Shown here: positions 35,656 to 43,543 of the stretch, piece by piece
Layout: every line of letters starts with the position of its first letter
Position numbering within the stretch: position 1 is the stretch's first letter
Origin: Marinilabiliaceae bacterium UBA5488
Lineage (GTDB): Bacteria; Bacteroidota; Bacteroidia; Bacteroidales; Marinilabiliaceae
Direction: 5' to 3'
Assembly: GCA_002427105.1 (NCBI GenBank)
Contig: DIPM01000027.1
Coordinates: forward strand, 33,313-97,312
Length of the DNA stretch: 64,000 nucleotides
Translations under genes and position numbers: made by a program
Notes under the pieces: model-generated
The model's database searches: none
Told to the model about the DNA's origin: nothing
Seen by the model: the letters and a program-made list of their open reading frames with translations, nothing else

Positions 35656-36483
35656 TCACTGCCTACTTTCCAGCTCAGTACCTGATTTTATTTTTACAAG
35701 CTTGCCGTTATCGTAGATTCTTATTTGGCGAAGTTTGCCGGAGTTGTCGTAAACATACTCTTCGCCATTATGGAGCACTCCTTCGCGATAGTAGCCTTTT
35801 TGGTAAATATTACCGTTGAGTTTGTAGGCGGTATGATAGCCTGTGCCGTGAAAGGGCGATATTACCTTGTCGGAACTCGAGGCCGGGTCTTCCGGCATGC
35901 CCCGGCTCATTTCACTGCTGTTTTCAAATACCCCGTCTTCGTAATTCCTGATTGTTTGCAATTGCCCTATTGAATCGTACACCTCTACATGCCCGTCTAT
36001 TGAGCCTCCTTCCCACTTTCCCTTATATTTGATAGTTCCATCCGGGTAGTAATAACGCTGCTCACCCTGGCGCTTTCCTATGGAGTTGTAGTTGAACTCA
36101 TAAGCCGGCTGACCTCCGGGATGGTAAAGACGGTACTCTCCAACCCAGAAGGCTTCACGCCATACTCCTTCTTCCCAAATAGAGCCGTCGGGGAAGTAAA
36201 ATTTTGCAGGGCCGTTGGCAATACCTTCCTTAAAGGTAATCTCGTGCTTTATTGTTCCGTCAGGATAGAAGCCTTTCCAGATTCCCTCCTTTAGACCCTT
36301 GTAATAGCTGCCTTCCTCAAGAAGAATGCCGTCATCGGAGATAAGCTGCCATGGGCCGCTTTTTTTATTATCGGTATCAAAGCCGTTTATCGTCTGGCCT
36401 TGCGCAAATGACCCCTGTGCCATCCCCAATACAAAGATGGAAACAACAAAAAAGAAATGCTTAAAACGGATTCGCCTGTACAT
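35656..36483 (-). CDS. Exported MORN-repeat (YwqK-like) protein
   Basis: 275 residues with a signal peptide (hydrophobic stretch about 8-24, FFFVVSIFVLGMAQGSFA). The rest consists of about eight beta-hairpin repeats of the MORN-variant type, for example GIWKGFYPDGTIKHEI, GEQRYYYPDGTIKYKGKW and KGYYREGVLHNGEEYVYD. Such repeats are annotated as 'YwqK family antitoxin' by automatic pipelines, but no toxin is adjacent and the export signal argues for a surface or periplasmic scaffold instead. It lies between cysS and glnS on the same strand with gaps over 130 bases on both sides, so it is probably transcribed alone. Function unknown. Confidence 0.8.
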   Translation of the reverse strand: MYRRIRFKHFFFVVSIFVLGMAQGSFAQGQTINGFDTDNKKSGPWQLISDDGILLEEGSYYKGLKEGIWKGFYPDGTIKHEITFKEGIANGPAKFYFPDGSIWEEGVWREAFWVGEYRLYHPGGQPAYEFNYNSIGKRQGEQRYYYPDGTIKYKGKWEGGSIDGHVEVYDSIGQLQTIRNYEDGVFENSSEMSRGMPEDPASSSDKVISPFHGTGYHTAYKLNGNIYQKGYYREGVLHNGEEYVYDNSGKLRQIRIYDNGKLVKIKSGTELESRQ

Positions 36484-36619
36484 ATTGCTCTTCGTAAATC
36501 GAAATTAAAGAGATATAATCTAATACAGGTTTAAACCTAAAATATGCCCTTAAGGTTACGTTTTTCAGGCAAGAGTAATAACTCCTAAGCCATCCTCATA
36601 GTTCATCACTCTTCTCTGT

Positions 36620-38326
36620 TCACTGCTTCTTTGTCCAACTGTCTCTCAAGCCGACCGTCCTGTTGAATACCGGCTTACCCTCCTTTGAGTCGGGATCGAC
36701 AGAGAAGTAGCCCAGCCGTTGAAATTGGAACTTTTCCAGGGGCTGAACATTTGCCAGCATAGGTTCCATTTTACAGTTGTTCAGAATGCTGAGAGAGTTG
36801 GGATTGATAAATTCCTTAAAATCAACATCTTTGTGACCATCAGGCTCATCGTCAAGGAAGAGGCGATCATACAAACGTACTTCCGCATCTATGGCATGAG
36901 CCGCCGAAACCCAGTGAAGGGTGCCTTTTACCTTTCTTTCGGAGCCTCCTGAGCCGCTTCGGCTGTCAGGATCATAGCTGCAATATATCTCGCTAATCTT
37001 GCCTTCTGCATCCTTTTTAAAGTCCTCACACTTAATGATATAAGCGCTTTTTAGGCGAACTTCGCTGCCGGGAGCCAGACGGAAGAATTTTTTCGGCGGA
37101 TTCTCCATAAAATCATCACGCTCGATATATATTTCGCGGGAAAAAGGAATGCTTCGAGAGCCCATTGATTCATCTTCCGGATTGTTAACGGTCTCCATCA
37201 TCTCTACTTTTCCTTCAGGATAATTGCTTATAATAAGTTTGACGGGATCAAGCACAGCGTTAACGCGCATCGCCTTTTTGTTCAAATCTTCCCGAACGCA
37301 ATATTCCAGCAAAGCTATATCTATCACATTGTCGCGACGAGCCACGCCTACCTTGTCGGCAAACATACGTATGGATTCAGGCGTGTATCCTCTGCGGCGT
37401 AGGCCTGAGATAGTCGGCATCCGCGGGTCGTTCCACCCCGATACTATTCCCTTTTGGACCAGTTCGAGCAACTTACGTTTGCTCATAATGGTGTAGTTAA
37501 GATTGAGGCGTGCAAATTCGATTTGACGCGTACGTACTGCCGGAGTAGGTTCTCCTTCCAGTATTTTATCCAAAAACCAGTTATATAGCGGGCGGTGGAC
37601 TTCAAATTCGAGGGTGCAAATTGAGTGAGTGATGCCTTCAATAAAGTCACTTTGCCCGTGGGTGAAGTCGTACATTGGATAGATGCACCACTTGTTGCCT
37701 GTACGGTGATGGTCGCTGTGAATTATGCGATACATAATCGGGTCGCGCATATGCATATTGGGAGAGGCCATATCAATTTTTGCTCTCAGGATTTTCTCTC
37801 CTTCCTTGAATTCGCCGTTTTTCATTCTCTCGAAGAGCTCAAGGTTTTCCTCAACCGAGCGATTGCGATAGGGGCTATTCTCACCGGGAATGGTGGGGCT
37901 TCCTTTTTGGGCAGCTATTTGTTCGGCTGTAAGGTCGCAGACATAAGCATAGCCTTTTTTAATAAGTCCGACCGCCCATTGGTAAAGTTGCTCGAAATAG
38001 TCTGATGCGTATTTTGGTTCTCCATCCCATTGGAAGCCTAACCACTGAATATCTTCCTGGATGGAATCGATGTACTCAACTTCTTCTTTTATGGGGTTGG
38101 TGTCGTCGAAACGCAAATTACACACTGAATTGTAGTGTTTGGCGATGCCAAAATTCAGGCAGATGGATTTTGCGTGACCAATATGCAGATAGCCATTCGG
38201 TTCAGGTGGAAAACGTGTTAACACTTTCCCGCCGTTGCGACCTTCTGCAAGGTCTTTATCAATTTCCTGATAAATAAAGTTGGTCTTAATTTCTTCGCCC
38301 GACAGCGGAACTTCTTCCTTGCTCAT
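36620..38326 (-). CDS. glnS: Glutaminyl-tRNA synthetase
   Basis: 568 residues. The class I core begins TRFPPEPNGYLHIGHAKSICLNFG (HIGH motif) and contains TIMSKRKLLELV (KMSKS loop). The two C-terminal anticodon-binding beta-barrels are present (about 350-560), with HWVSAAHAIDAEVRLYDRLF typical of GlnRS. It charges tRNA-Gln directly, consistent with gltX being a true GluRS. It is divergent from the Kdo transferase gene, with a -7 box for each direction in between. Confidence 0.96.
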   Translation of the reverse strand: MSKEEVPLSGEEIKTNFIYQEIDKDLAEGRNGGKVLTRFPPEPNGYLHIGHAKSICLNFGIAKHYNSVCNLRFDDTNPIKEEVEYIDSIQEDIQWLGFQWDGEPKYASDYFEQLYQWAVGLIKKGYAYVCDLTAEQIAAQKGSPTIPGENSPYRNRSVEENLELFERMKNGEFKEGEKILRAKIDMASPNMHMRDPIMYRIIHSDHHRTGNKWCIYPMYDFTHGQSDFIEGITHSICTLEFEVHRPLYNWFLDKILEGEPTPAVRTRQIEFARLNLNYTIMSKRKLLELVQKGIVSGWNDPRMPTISGLRRRGYTPESIRMFADKVGVARRDNVIDIALLEYCVREDLNKKAMRVNAVLDPVKLIISNYPEGKVEMMETVNNPEDESMGSRSIPFSREIYIERDDFMENPPKKFFRLAPGSEVRLKSAYIIKCEDFKKDAEGKISEIYCSYDPDSRSGSGGSERKVKGTLHWVSAAHAIDAEVRLYDRLFLDDEPDGHKDVDFKEFINPNSLSILNNCKMEPMLANVQPLEKFQFQRLGYFSVDPDSKEGKPVFNRTVGLRDSWTKKQ

Positions 38327-38355
38327 AATTAATTATATCTGGTGATTACAGTCCG

Positions 38356-38363
38356 CAAAATTA
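38356..38363 (-). promoter_or_regulatory. -7 element of the glnS promoter
   Basis: Minus strand TAATTTTG, full match to TAnnTTTG, 29 bases before the start codon. The -33 element is not clear. Confidence 0.5.
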
Positions 38364-38426
38364 AAAGATTTTACCTGTAATACTCATTTTTCGCTTGAAA
38401 ATATGAGACACTCTCTAAGCTTGTTG

Positions 38427-38434
38427 TAAATTTG
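38427..38434 (+). promoter_or_regulatory. -7 element of the waaA promoter; decides the start
   Basis: TAAATTTG matches TAnnTTTG. A TTG at 38432 that could open a longer frame lies inside this box, so transcription starts downstream of it and translation must begin at the ATG 38456. Confidence 0.55.
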
Positions 38435-38455
38435 GCGTTATTTTTAAACAATAAC

Positions 38456-39691
38456 ATGAGATTACTTTATAATATGGCTATTGCATTGTTCGATATAGCC
38501 ATTAAAATAGCTGCCCCATTTAATGTGCGCGCATCTTTAATAAGTAAGGGGCGCAAGGCCGTGTGGCGGCAACTGAGTGATGCTTCTTTGCAGGGCAATA
38601 TTGTGTGGATTCATTGCGCCTCTCTGGGCGAGTTTGAACAGGGGCGCCCCCTGATAGAGGCTATCCGTGAAGCTCAGCCTGATTATAAGATTCTTCTAAG
38701 TTTCTTTTCTCCCTCAGGTTATGAGGTCAGGAAGAACTATAGCTATGCTGATGTGGTTTGTTATCTTCCTTCGGATACAAAGCGAAATGCACGTCGTTTT
38801 ATCAAAATGGCCAATCCTAAGTTGGTGTTTTTTGTAAAATACGAGTATTGGTATCACTACTTCAAAGAATTAAAGCGTGAGGGCATTGCCCTTTACAGTG
38901 TTTCGTCGATTTTTAGGAATGAACAGATATTTTTCAAATGGTATGGTGCATGGTTTAGAAAGATTTTGTCTTGCGTTAGACGCTTTTACCTTCAGGATGA
39001 AAAATCAGCCGGATTATTGAAGAGTATTGGCCTAAACAATTATGTAGTTGCCGGAGATACTCGTTTTGACAGAGTTCGCGCTATTGCAGCCGCTGCTGCA
39101 GCCCTTCCTGATTTAGAGGATTTTGCCAAAGGAGCCAGGGTTATGGTTGCCGGAAGCAGTTGGCCTGCCGACGAGGCTATTTTATCAGATTTTGTTAATA
39201 GTGCGGCTAAAGATGTAAAGTTGATCATTGCCCCCCATGAAGTTCACGAGGCTCATTTAGCTCAGCTTGAAGAGCGCTTTAGGGTGCCGGTTTACCGCTA
39301 TTCCAAACAAAAGGGCAATATAGCCTCAGACGCGCGGGTACTTATAATCGACACAATCGGATTGTTGTCTTCTATTTATCGTTATGGCAGCGTGGCATAT
39401 GTTGGAGGAGGATTTGGCAAGGGCATACACAATACCCTGGAGGCTGCGACTTATGGTATGCCCGTAATTTTTGGGCCAAATCATCTCAAGTTTAAAGAAG
39501 CCCTGGATTTGAAAGAACTAGGTGCAGGTTTTTCAATCTCGGACAAAAAGGACTTCCTGGCTGTGATAAACAAATTATGGAATCAGGAAGACGATAAGGC
39601 ACTCAAGGCTGCCGGCATGGCTGCCCGTGAGTATGTGGAAAGTAAGTGTGGGGCTACAGAGCAGATACTTAAAGAAATTGGGGCAAGATAA
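38456..39691 (+). CDS. waaA: 3-deoxy-D-manno-octulosonic acid (Kdo) transferase
   Basis: 411 residues from the ATG at 38456 (the TTG at 38432 overlaps the promoter). An N-terminal membrane-associated helix (MRLLYNMAIALFDIAIKIAAPF) precedes the GT-B fold. WIHCASLGEFEQGRPLIEAI is the signature of the Kdo-transferase N-domain, and the C-domain has VMVAGSSWPADEAIL, APHEVHEAHL and AYVGGGFGKGIHNTLEAATYG for CMP-Kdo binding. The enzyme adds Kdo to lipid IVA at the inner membrane, so the organism makes a Kdo-containing lipid A core. Length and motifs are normal. It is apparently monocistronic. Confidence 0.93.
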   Translation: MRLLYNMAIALFDIAIKIAAPFNVRASLISKGRKAVWRQLSDASLQGNIVWIHCASLGEFEQGRPLIEAIREAQPDYKILLSFFSPSGYEVRKNYSYADVVCYLPSDTKRNARRFIKMANPKLVFFVKYEYWYHYFKELKREGIALYSVSSIFRNEQIFFKWYGAWFRKILSCVRRFYLQDEKSAGLLKSIGLNNYVVAGDTRFDRVRAIAAAAAALPDLEDFAKGARVMVAGSSWPADEAILSDFVNSAAKDVKLIIAPHEVHEAHLAQLEERFRVPVYRYSKQKGNIASDARVLIIDTIGLLSSIYRYGSVAYVGGGFGKGIHNTLEAATYGMPVIFGPNHLKFKEALDLKELGAGFSISDKKDFLAVINKLWNQEDDKALKAAGMAAREYVESKCGATEQILKEIGAR

Positions 39692-39920
39692 AAGCTAATA
39701 TAAGGAGTCATTGTTGTCGGGTAAACATTTCAAAACGACTCAGCTTTTAAATTTCTCACTTTGTTCGAAATGATAAGCTTTAAACCCTCAATGGCGATGT
39801 CTTTCTGAGTTTTGCGGGGAGGATGATAGTCTTTGGCGTTCAACTGTGATAAGGAGTTAGCATAGGTTTGGGATTTTGGCCTTAATTTCGATTTATTATG
39901 GATAATTAAGTTCAAAATGC

Positions 39921-39958
39921 TTATTTTTGGTCAGCTTATTACAGAAAACCCCCGAATA
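39921..39958 (+). promoter_or_regulatory. -7 box plus shared initial-transcript block (copy A)
   Basis: TATTTTTG (39922-39929) is a full TAnnTTTG match. After 8 bases follows a block 39938-39958 (ATTACAGAAAA, CCCCC, GAATA) that is repeated before the Wzi gene at 43442-43461 with one base deleted and one changed. The start codon of the TPR gene comes two bases after the block, leaving a leader of only about 25 nt. Confidence 0.55.
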
Positions 39959-39960
39959 CT

Positions 39961-41841
39961 ATGAATTGCCTATGTTCATTTTTACGTGTTTCAGCTCTGG
40001 CAACACTTTTTATGGTGAAAGGGATTACAGTATCTGCTGAGGCTAAAAAATCCCTTTCAGACCTTGAAGACCTTATAATTGAGGCGATAGAAGTTAATCC
40101 GGCTGAGGCTAAGCAGCTTATAATGTCATTGACTGATTTGGAAGGCTATGATGACGAACTCTTAAGGGGCCACCAAGAGTTTTACGACGGAGAATTATCT
40201 TATTCCTTGGGTAACTGGGCTGCTGCTGCAGGTTTTTATAGAGAATCACTTCCATATTTTAAGAATTTAAACGATTCGAGTAAACTCGCCATTGCCTATA
40301 ATAATCTTGGACTGGTAGAGTCTTTCCTTGGTAATTACGACAAGTCCCTAAATTGTTTTTCTGAATCGCTTAAAATTGAATTTGCCTTGAATAATGCTAA
40401 GGGTATTGCTCAGTGCTACCAGAATATGGCCATAGTATTTTCCGAGGGCAATCAAATGGTTAAGGCTTTGGATTTTTACAATAAGGCTCTTGAGGTATTT
40501 CTCGAGGAAGAAGCATGGGAAGATGCAGCCGCGATATATAACAATATGGCTGCCGAGTTTTCACAGGCAGAAGAGTTTGACAAGGCCTCCTTATACTACA
40601 ACAAGTCTCTGGATATCTATAAAAAACAACGCAATGGCGCAATGGAGGCGCGGGTGTTGAGTAATATCGGTGCGCTGAAGCTGCGTCAGGAGAAATTTGA
40701 TGAGGCAAGTAAAAGTATGGAACGGGCTTTGTTTTTGCTAAAAGCTGAAGGCGATAAGATTGGCGAAGCAAGCACTTACGGAATGTTGGGTGATTTGTAT
40801 AAGGGACGCGGTGATTTGGGGCAGGCTGTATTTTTATACGGCATGGCTATTTCTATGGCTGAGGAATCCGGCCTGAAGGATATACAGATTAAAAACCTGC
40901 TTGCCGAATATTCAGCCTATAAAAGTCTGGGTAGATATAATGATGCATTGAGCAGCTATGAGAAATATATAGCCTTGCGTGATAATATAATTGCGGAAAA
41001 TCCTGAGTTTCGGAGCGGGGCTTTGAGCATGGAGCTGGAACAGCAAATAGCAGAGCGTGACACCAGGCTCTATAGGGCTAAAATTAGGGAGCGCTATTTC
41101 CGTGGAGCTATGGCAGTAGTTGCTGTTTTTGCCCTATTTGGCTTTATTATAGCCGGTCGCCATCGCCGGCGTTTGATTAAGCAAAATGAAGCGGAAGATT
41201 TGAAGAAGAGAGTGATGAAGGATAAGAGTAATCCTGAATTTGTAGCTATTTGCCTTGCGTCGGTGCGCCTCAGTATTGAGCGTGAAGATTACCCGACAGC
41301 CTTATTGCAGCTGGATAACGTAAGTGAACTTATCAGGCAAATAATGGAGTATTCTTCACAGGAACTTATACCGCTAAGTAAGGAAATAGAGTATCTAAAG
41401 ACCTATTTGTCGGTTCAGGATCAGCGTCTGCAGAAGAATATAGAGTATAGGATAGAGAGTAATATTTTGCAGAATGCTGAACAAGTGCTTGTCCCTGCAA
41501 TGCTGACCCAGCCTTTCCTGGAGGACTCGCTATCCAACGATGTCGCGCTTAACTCAAAATCCATTCCAAAGCTAAACATAGCCTTTATGCGTCGGGGCAA
41601 TTTGTTGGAAGTTATTATAGAAGATAATAGAATAGATGATAACAATGACTGTCGCAATGCAGCTCTGGAAGAAAAGTATAAAGCTTTGGATATAGCGATA
41701 TCTTTTAGCAATATAAAACGTGGGCGCAGCCATACAGTTAAAACATCCGAGTTTGGGGAGATAAGAAGTGAGGAGCGTTTTGATGGTAATATTAAAAAAG
41801 GGCATCGCGTCTATTTTAGCCTGCCGCTGATAACCAATTAG
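39961..41841 (+). CDS. TPR-containing membrane protein with a degenerate LytS-type histidine-kinase domain
   Basis: 626 residues: a signal peptide (about 1-27), a periplasmic tract of six to seven TPR repeats (about 60-330; ALAYNNLGLVESFLGNYDKSL-type units), a coiled segment, one membrane helix (about 378-398, AMAVVAVFALFGFIIAG) and a cytoplasmic region aligned by eye with LytS/YpdA-type His-kinase domains: LSKEIEYLKTYLSVQDQRL and VPAMLTQPFLEDSL fit that pattern well. However, the phosphoacceptor motif NPHF reads N424-P-E426-F, the N-box 'PFVENAIKHG' is PFLE-D522, and DNGxG is D555-N-R-I-D559. It therefore very probably neither autophosphorylates nor binds ATP normally. No response regulator is adjacent. 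It shares promoter-proximal sequence with the Wzi gene, hinting at a role in envelope control. Confidence 0.75.
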   Translation: MNCLCSFLRVSALATLFMVKGITVSAEAKKSLSDLEDLIIEAIEVNPAEAKQLIMSLTDLEGYDDELLRGHQEFYDGELSYSLGNWAAAAGFYRESLPYFKNLNDSSKLAIAYNNLGLVESFLGNYDKSLNCFSESLKIEFALNNAKGIAQCYQNMAIVFSEGNQMVKALDFYNKALEVFLEEEAWEDAAAIYNNMAAEFSQAEEFDKASLYYNKSLDIYKKQRNGAMEARVLSNIGALKLRQEKFDEASKSMERALFLLKAEGDKIGEASTYGMLGDLYKGRGDLGQAVFLYGMAISMAEESGLKDIQIKNLLAEYSAYKSLGRYNDALSSYEKYIALRDNIIAENPEFRSGALSMELEQQIAERDTRLYRAKIRERYFRGAMAVVAVFALFGFIIAGRHRRRLIKQNEAEDLKKRVMKDKSNPEFVAICLASVRLSIEREDYPTALLQLDNVSELIRQIMEYSSQELIPLSKEIEYLKTYLSVQDQRLQKNIEYRIESNILQNAEQVLVPAMLTQPFLEDSLSNDVALNSKSIPKLNIAFMRRGNLLEVIIEDNRIDDNNDCRNAALEEKYKALDIAISFSNIKRGRSHTVKTSEFGEIRSEERFDGNIKKGHRVYFSLPLITN

Positions 41842-41843
41842 GC

Positions 41844-42011
41844 AGTCAGCAGTCAGCAGTCAACAGTTATCAGTTATCAGTCAACAGTAATCAGTTGTCA
41901 GTTATCAGGCAACAGTTATCAGTTATCTGTCAACAGTCAATAGTAATCAGTCAACAGTCAACAGTAATCAGTCAACAGTTTAACCCTCGACTTATAACCC
42001 ATAACTCATTG
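41844..42011. repeat. Tandem heptanucleotide repeat AGTNANC, 19 units plus degenerate tail
   Basis: From 41844 to 41976 the sequence divides exactly into nineteen 7-mers: AGTCAGC twice, then AGTCAAC, AGTTATC, AGTAATC and close variants (AGTTGTC, AGGCAAC, TGTCAAC, AGTCAAT) with no phase break. 41977-42011 continues in phase in more diverged form (AGTTTAA, CCCTCGA, CTTATAA, CCCATAA, CTCATTG). It starts two bases after the stop of the TPR gene and reaches the 3' end of rnhA, filling the convergent spacer. Confidence 0.85.
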
Positions 42012-42025
42012 CTTTACGCTTAGAA

Positions 42026-42634
42026 TTATTTGCGACCAAAATCAGCCGGTATTTCTCCCCATAAGTCAGTTTCCCACTTTAAAAGAGGCTGTTCCCAGCT
42101 GTTGTTATTAAGCCATTTTTCAGCTCTGCTAATTACTTCAAACAGTTCCTTGGTTTTCTCGCTGAGCGCTAATTTAGTGCGACACTTTTTCTTTTTAATC
42201 CAGCCAAGGGCGGTCTCTGAATCAGAATAAACCGGGATGTTAAGATTTCTGCGTTTTAGCTCCGCCAAGCCGTGTACTATTGCAAGAAACTCGCCTATAT
42301 TATTGGTGCCCAGCGGAAATTCTTTAATAAACCATTGCTCTTTGCTATTAACGTGCACGCCGCGATATTCCATTTTTCCCGGGTTGCCGCTGCATGCAGC
42401 ATCAACAGACAGGGCATTACTTATAAACTTTGTGTTTGCCGGAGTCTTTGAAGTTACATCCCGGCGTTTTCGGGCAACTGACTTTGGCTGTGTGGTGAAT
42501 GCTGTTTTGGCTTCATCGAGGGTGTCAAACTTTTTAAAACGGGCTTTAGGAAAGCCCATTATTTGTTTTTTGCACTCGTCCCAGGTTTCATAGATTCCGG
42601 GTGTTACACCATTCCATACTACATAATACGCCAT
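42026..42634 (-). CDS. rnhA: Ribonuclease HI with N-terminal viroplasmin (caulimovirus-type) domain
   Basis: 202 residues. The N-terminal 45 residues, YYVVWNGVTPGIYETWDEC then FPKARFKKFDTLDEA, form the viroplasmin/hybrid-binding domain found in eukaryotic RNase H1. The catalytic domain follows (about 72-200): SVDAACSGNPG (first Asp), NIGEFLAIVHGL (Glu), VYSDSETALGWI (second Asp), and a C-terminal Asp in WETDLWG. The enzyme cuts RNA in RNA-DNA hybrids. It is convergent with the TPR gene across the heptad repeat. Its neighbour downstream on the map, marC, is on the same strand and 75 bases upstream of it in transcription. Confidence 0.92.
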   Translation of the reverse strand: MAYYVVWNGVTPGIYETWDECKKQIMGFPKARFKKFDTLDEAKTAFTTQPKSVARKRRDVTSKTPANTKFISNALSVDAACSGNPGKMEYRGVHVNSKEQWFIKEFPLGTNNIGEFLAIVHGLAELKRRNLNIPVYSDSETALGWIKKKKCRTKLALSEKTKELFEVISRAEKWLNNNSWEQPLLKWETDLWGEIPADFGRK

Positions 42635-42709
42635 TTACAAGGGATATGATTAATGTTTTGAATTTTTCTGATATTGAATAGTTGAGGGCTGTTTGTTAAT
42701 GTCTATTAT

Positions 42710-43315
42710 TTATAAGGCCTTAAGCTGGGTTAATAAATCGACCAGCAGACTTGCAAAGTTTGACATAAAAAGACGTATTGACATGGCCATCAGTATTATG
42801 CCAAAGAATTTCTTCATAACATAGACTCCTCCTCCGCCAACAATTTTTTTAATATTGTCGGTATAGTGGAGTACAAAAAAGACCAAAAGAATGTTAAGAA
42901 ACAAGGCCACGATTATCGATGATAAGGCAAATTCGGCACGTAAGGCTAAAAGTGTTGTGAAGGACCCTGCTCCCGCGACTAGTGGGAAAGCTACAGGCAC
43001 TATAGATGCACCTGCGGGTGAGTCGTGTTTAAAAATATGCACACCCAGTATCATCTCGATGGCCATTATCATTAATATAAATGAGCCGGCTATGGCAAAT
43101 GATGAGAGGTCAACACCAAAAAGGCCCAAGAGAGCTTCCCCCAAAAACAGGAAAGCGATGAGAATTCCAAATGAGACAGGGGCAGCCTGCCATGCACTTA
43201 TACGTCCGCCCTTGTCGCGGATATCGATTATAATGGGTACTGAGCCAAGAATATCAATTACCGCGAACAGCACTATGAACGCTGATACCATCTCCCGAAA
43301 GTTAAAATCACCCAT
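42710..43315 (-). CDS. MarC-family integral membrane protein
   Basis: 201 residues with six predicted membrane helices, starting near FREMVSAFIVLFAVIDILGSVP, which carries the conserved 'D(x)(x)GxxP' of the family, followed by helices near 45-65, 72-92, 105-125 (VPVAFPLVAGAGSFTTLLAL, the second half-repeat with PxxAGPG-like sequence), 135-155 and 170-195. The MarC/UPF0056 family is widespread, and its transport function is unproven despite the early antibiotic-resistance name. It has its own promoter -7 box at 43332-43339 and may read through to rnhA. Confidence 0.88.
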   Translation of the reverse strand: MGDFNFREMVSAFIVLFAVIDILGSVPIIIDIRDKGGRISAWQAAPVSFGILIAFLFLGEALLGLFGVDLSSFAIAGSFILMIMAIEMILGVHIFKHDSPAGASIVPVAFPLVAGAGSFTTLLALRAEFALSSIIVALFLNILLVFFVLHYTDNIKKIVGGGGVYVMKKFFGIILMAMSIRLFMSNFASLLVDLLTQLKAL

Positions 43316-43331
43316 AGAAATAATTTTGTTT

Positions 43332-43339
43332 CAAAAGTA
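43332..43339 (-). promoter_or_regulatory. -7 element of the marC-family gene
   Basis: Minus strand TACTTTTG, full match, 16 bases before the start codon. The -33 element is not clear. Confidence 0.5.
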
Positions 43340-43425
43340 ATAAATCAGGACATGTTTAAGTACTGTAATGCAAAAAAATGTTTGGCAATGCCCCTAATCC
43401 TACTATGTTTATTCAAATACTTATC

Positions 43426-43461
43426 TTATTTTTATCGGCAAATTACAGAAACCCCCAAATA
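43426..43461 (+). promoter_or_regulatory. -7-like box plus shared block (copy B)
   Basis: TATTTTTA (43427-43434) with ATG 19 bases upstream as a near -33 element, followed by the block 43442-43461 (ATTACAGAAA, CCCCC, AAATA), nearly identical to 39938-39958. Here an additional 82 nt separate the block from the Wzi start codon. Confidence 0.5.
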
Positions 43462-43543
43462 GGGCTGTTTTGTAGAGAAGCTCAGTTACCGGGGCAGCTA
43501 AAATAGCAAGCCCTTTCTTAATTGTATAAACTGCTGGTAAGCC

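Noticed and set aside
35656..36483. Antitoxin role of the MORN-repeat protein ('YwqK family antitoxin')
   Set aside because: It has a signal peptide and no toxin gene nearby; the name only reflects a distant family label.
39730..39915. 61-codon minus-strand frame upstream of the TPR gene
   Set aside because: Polar, low-complexity product, no start signals, and overlaps the promoter region of the TPR gene.
41844..41976. CRISPR array
   Set aside because: Units are 7 bp and directly adjacent without spacers; no cas genes in the window.
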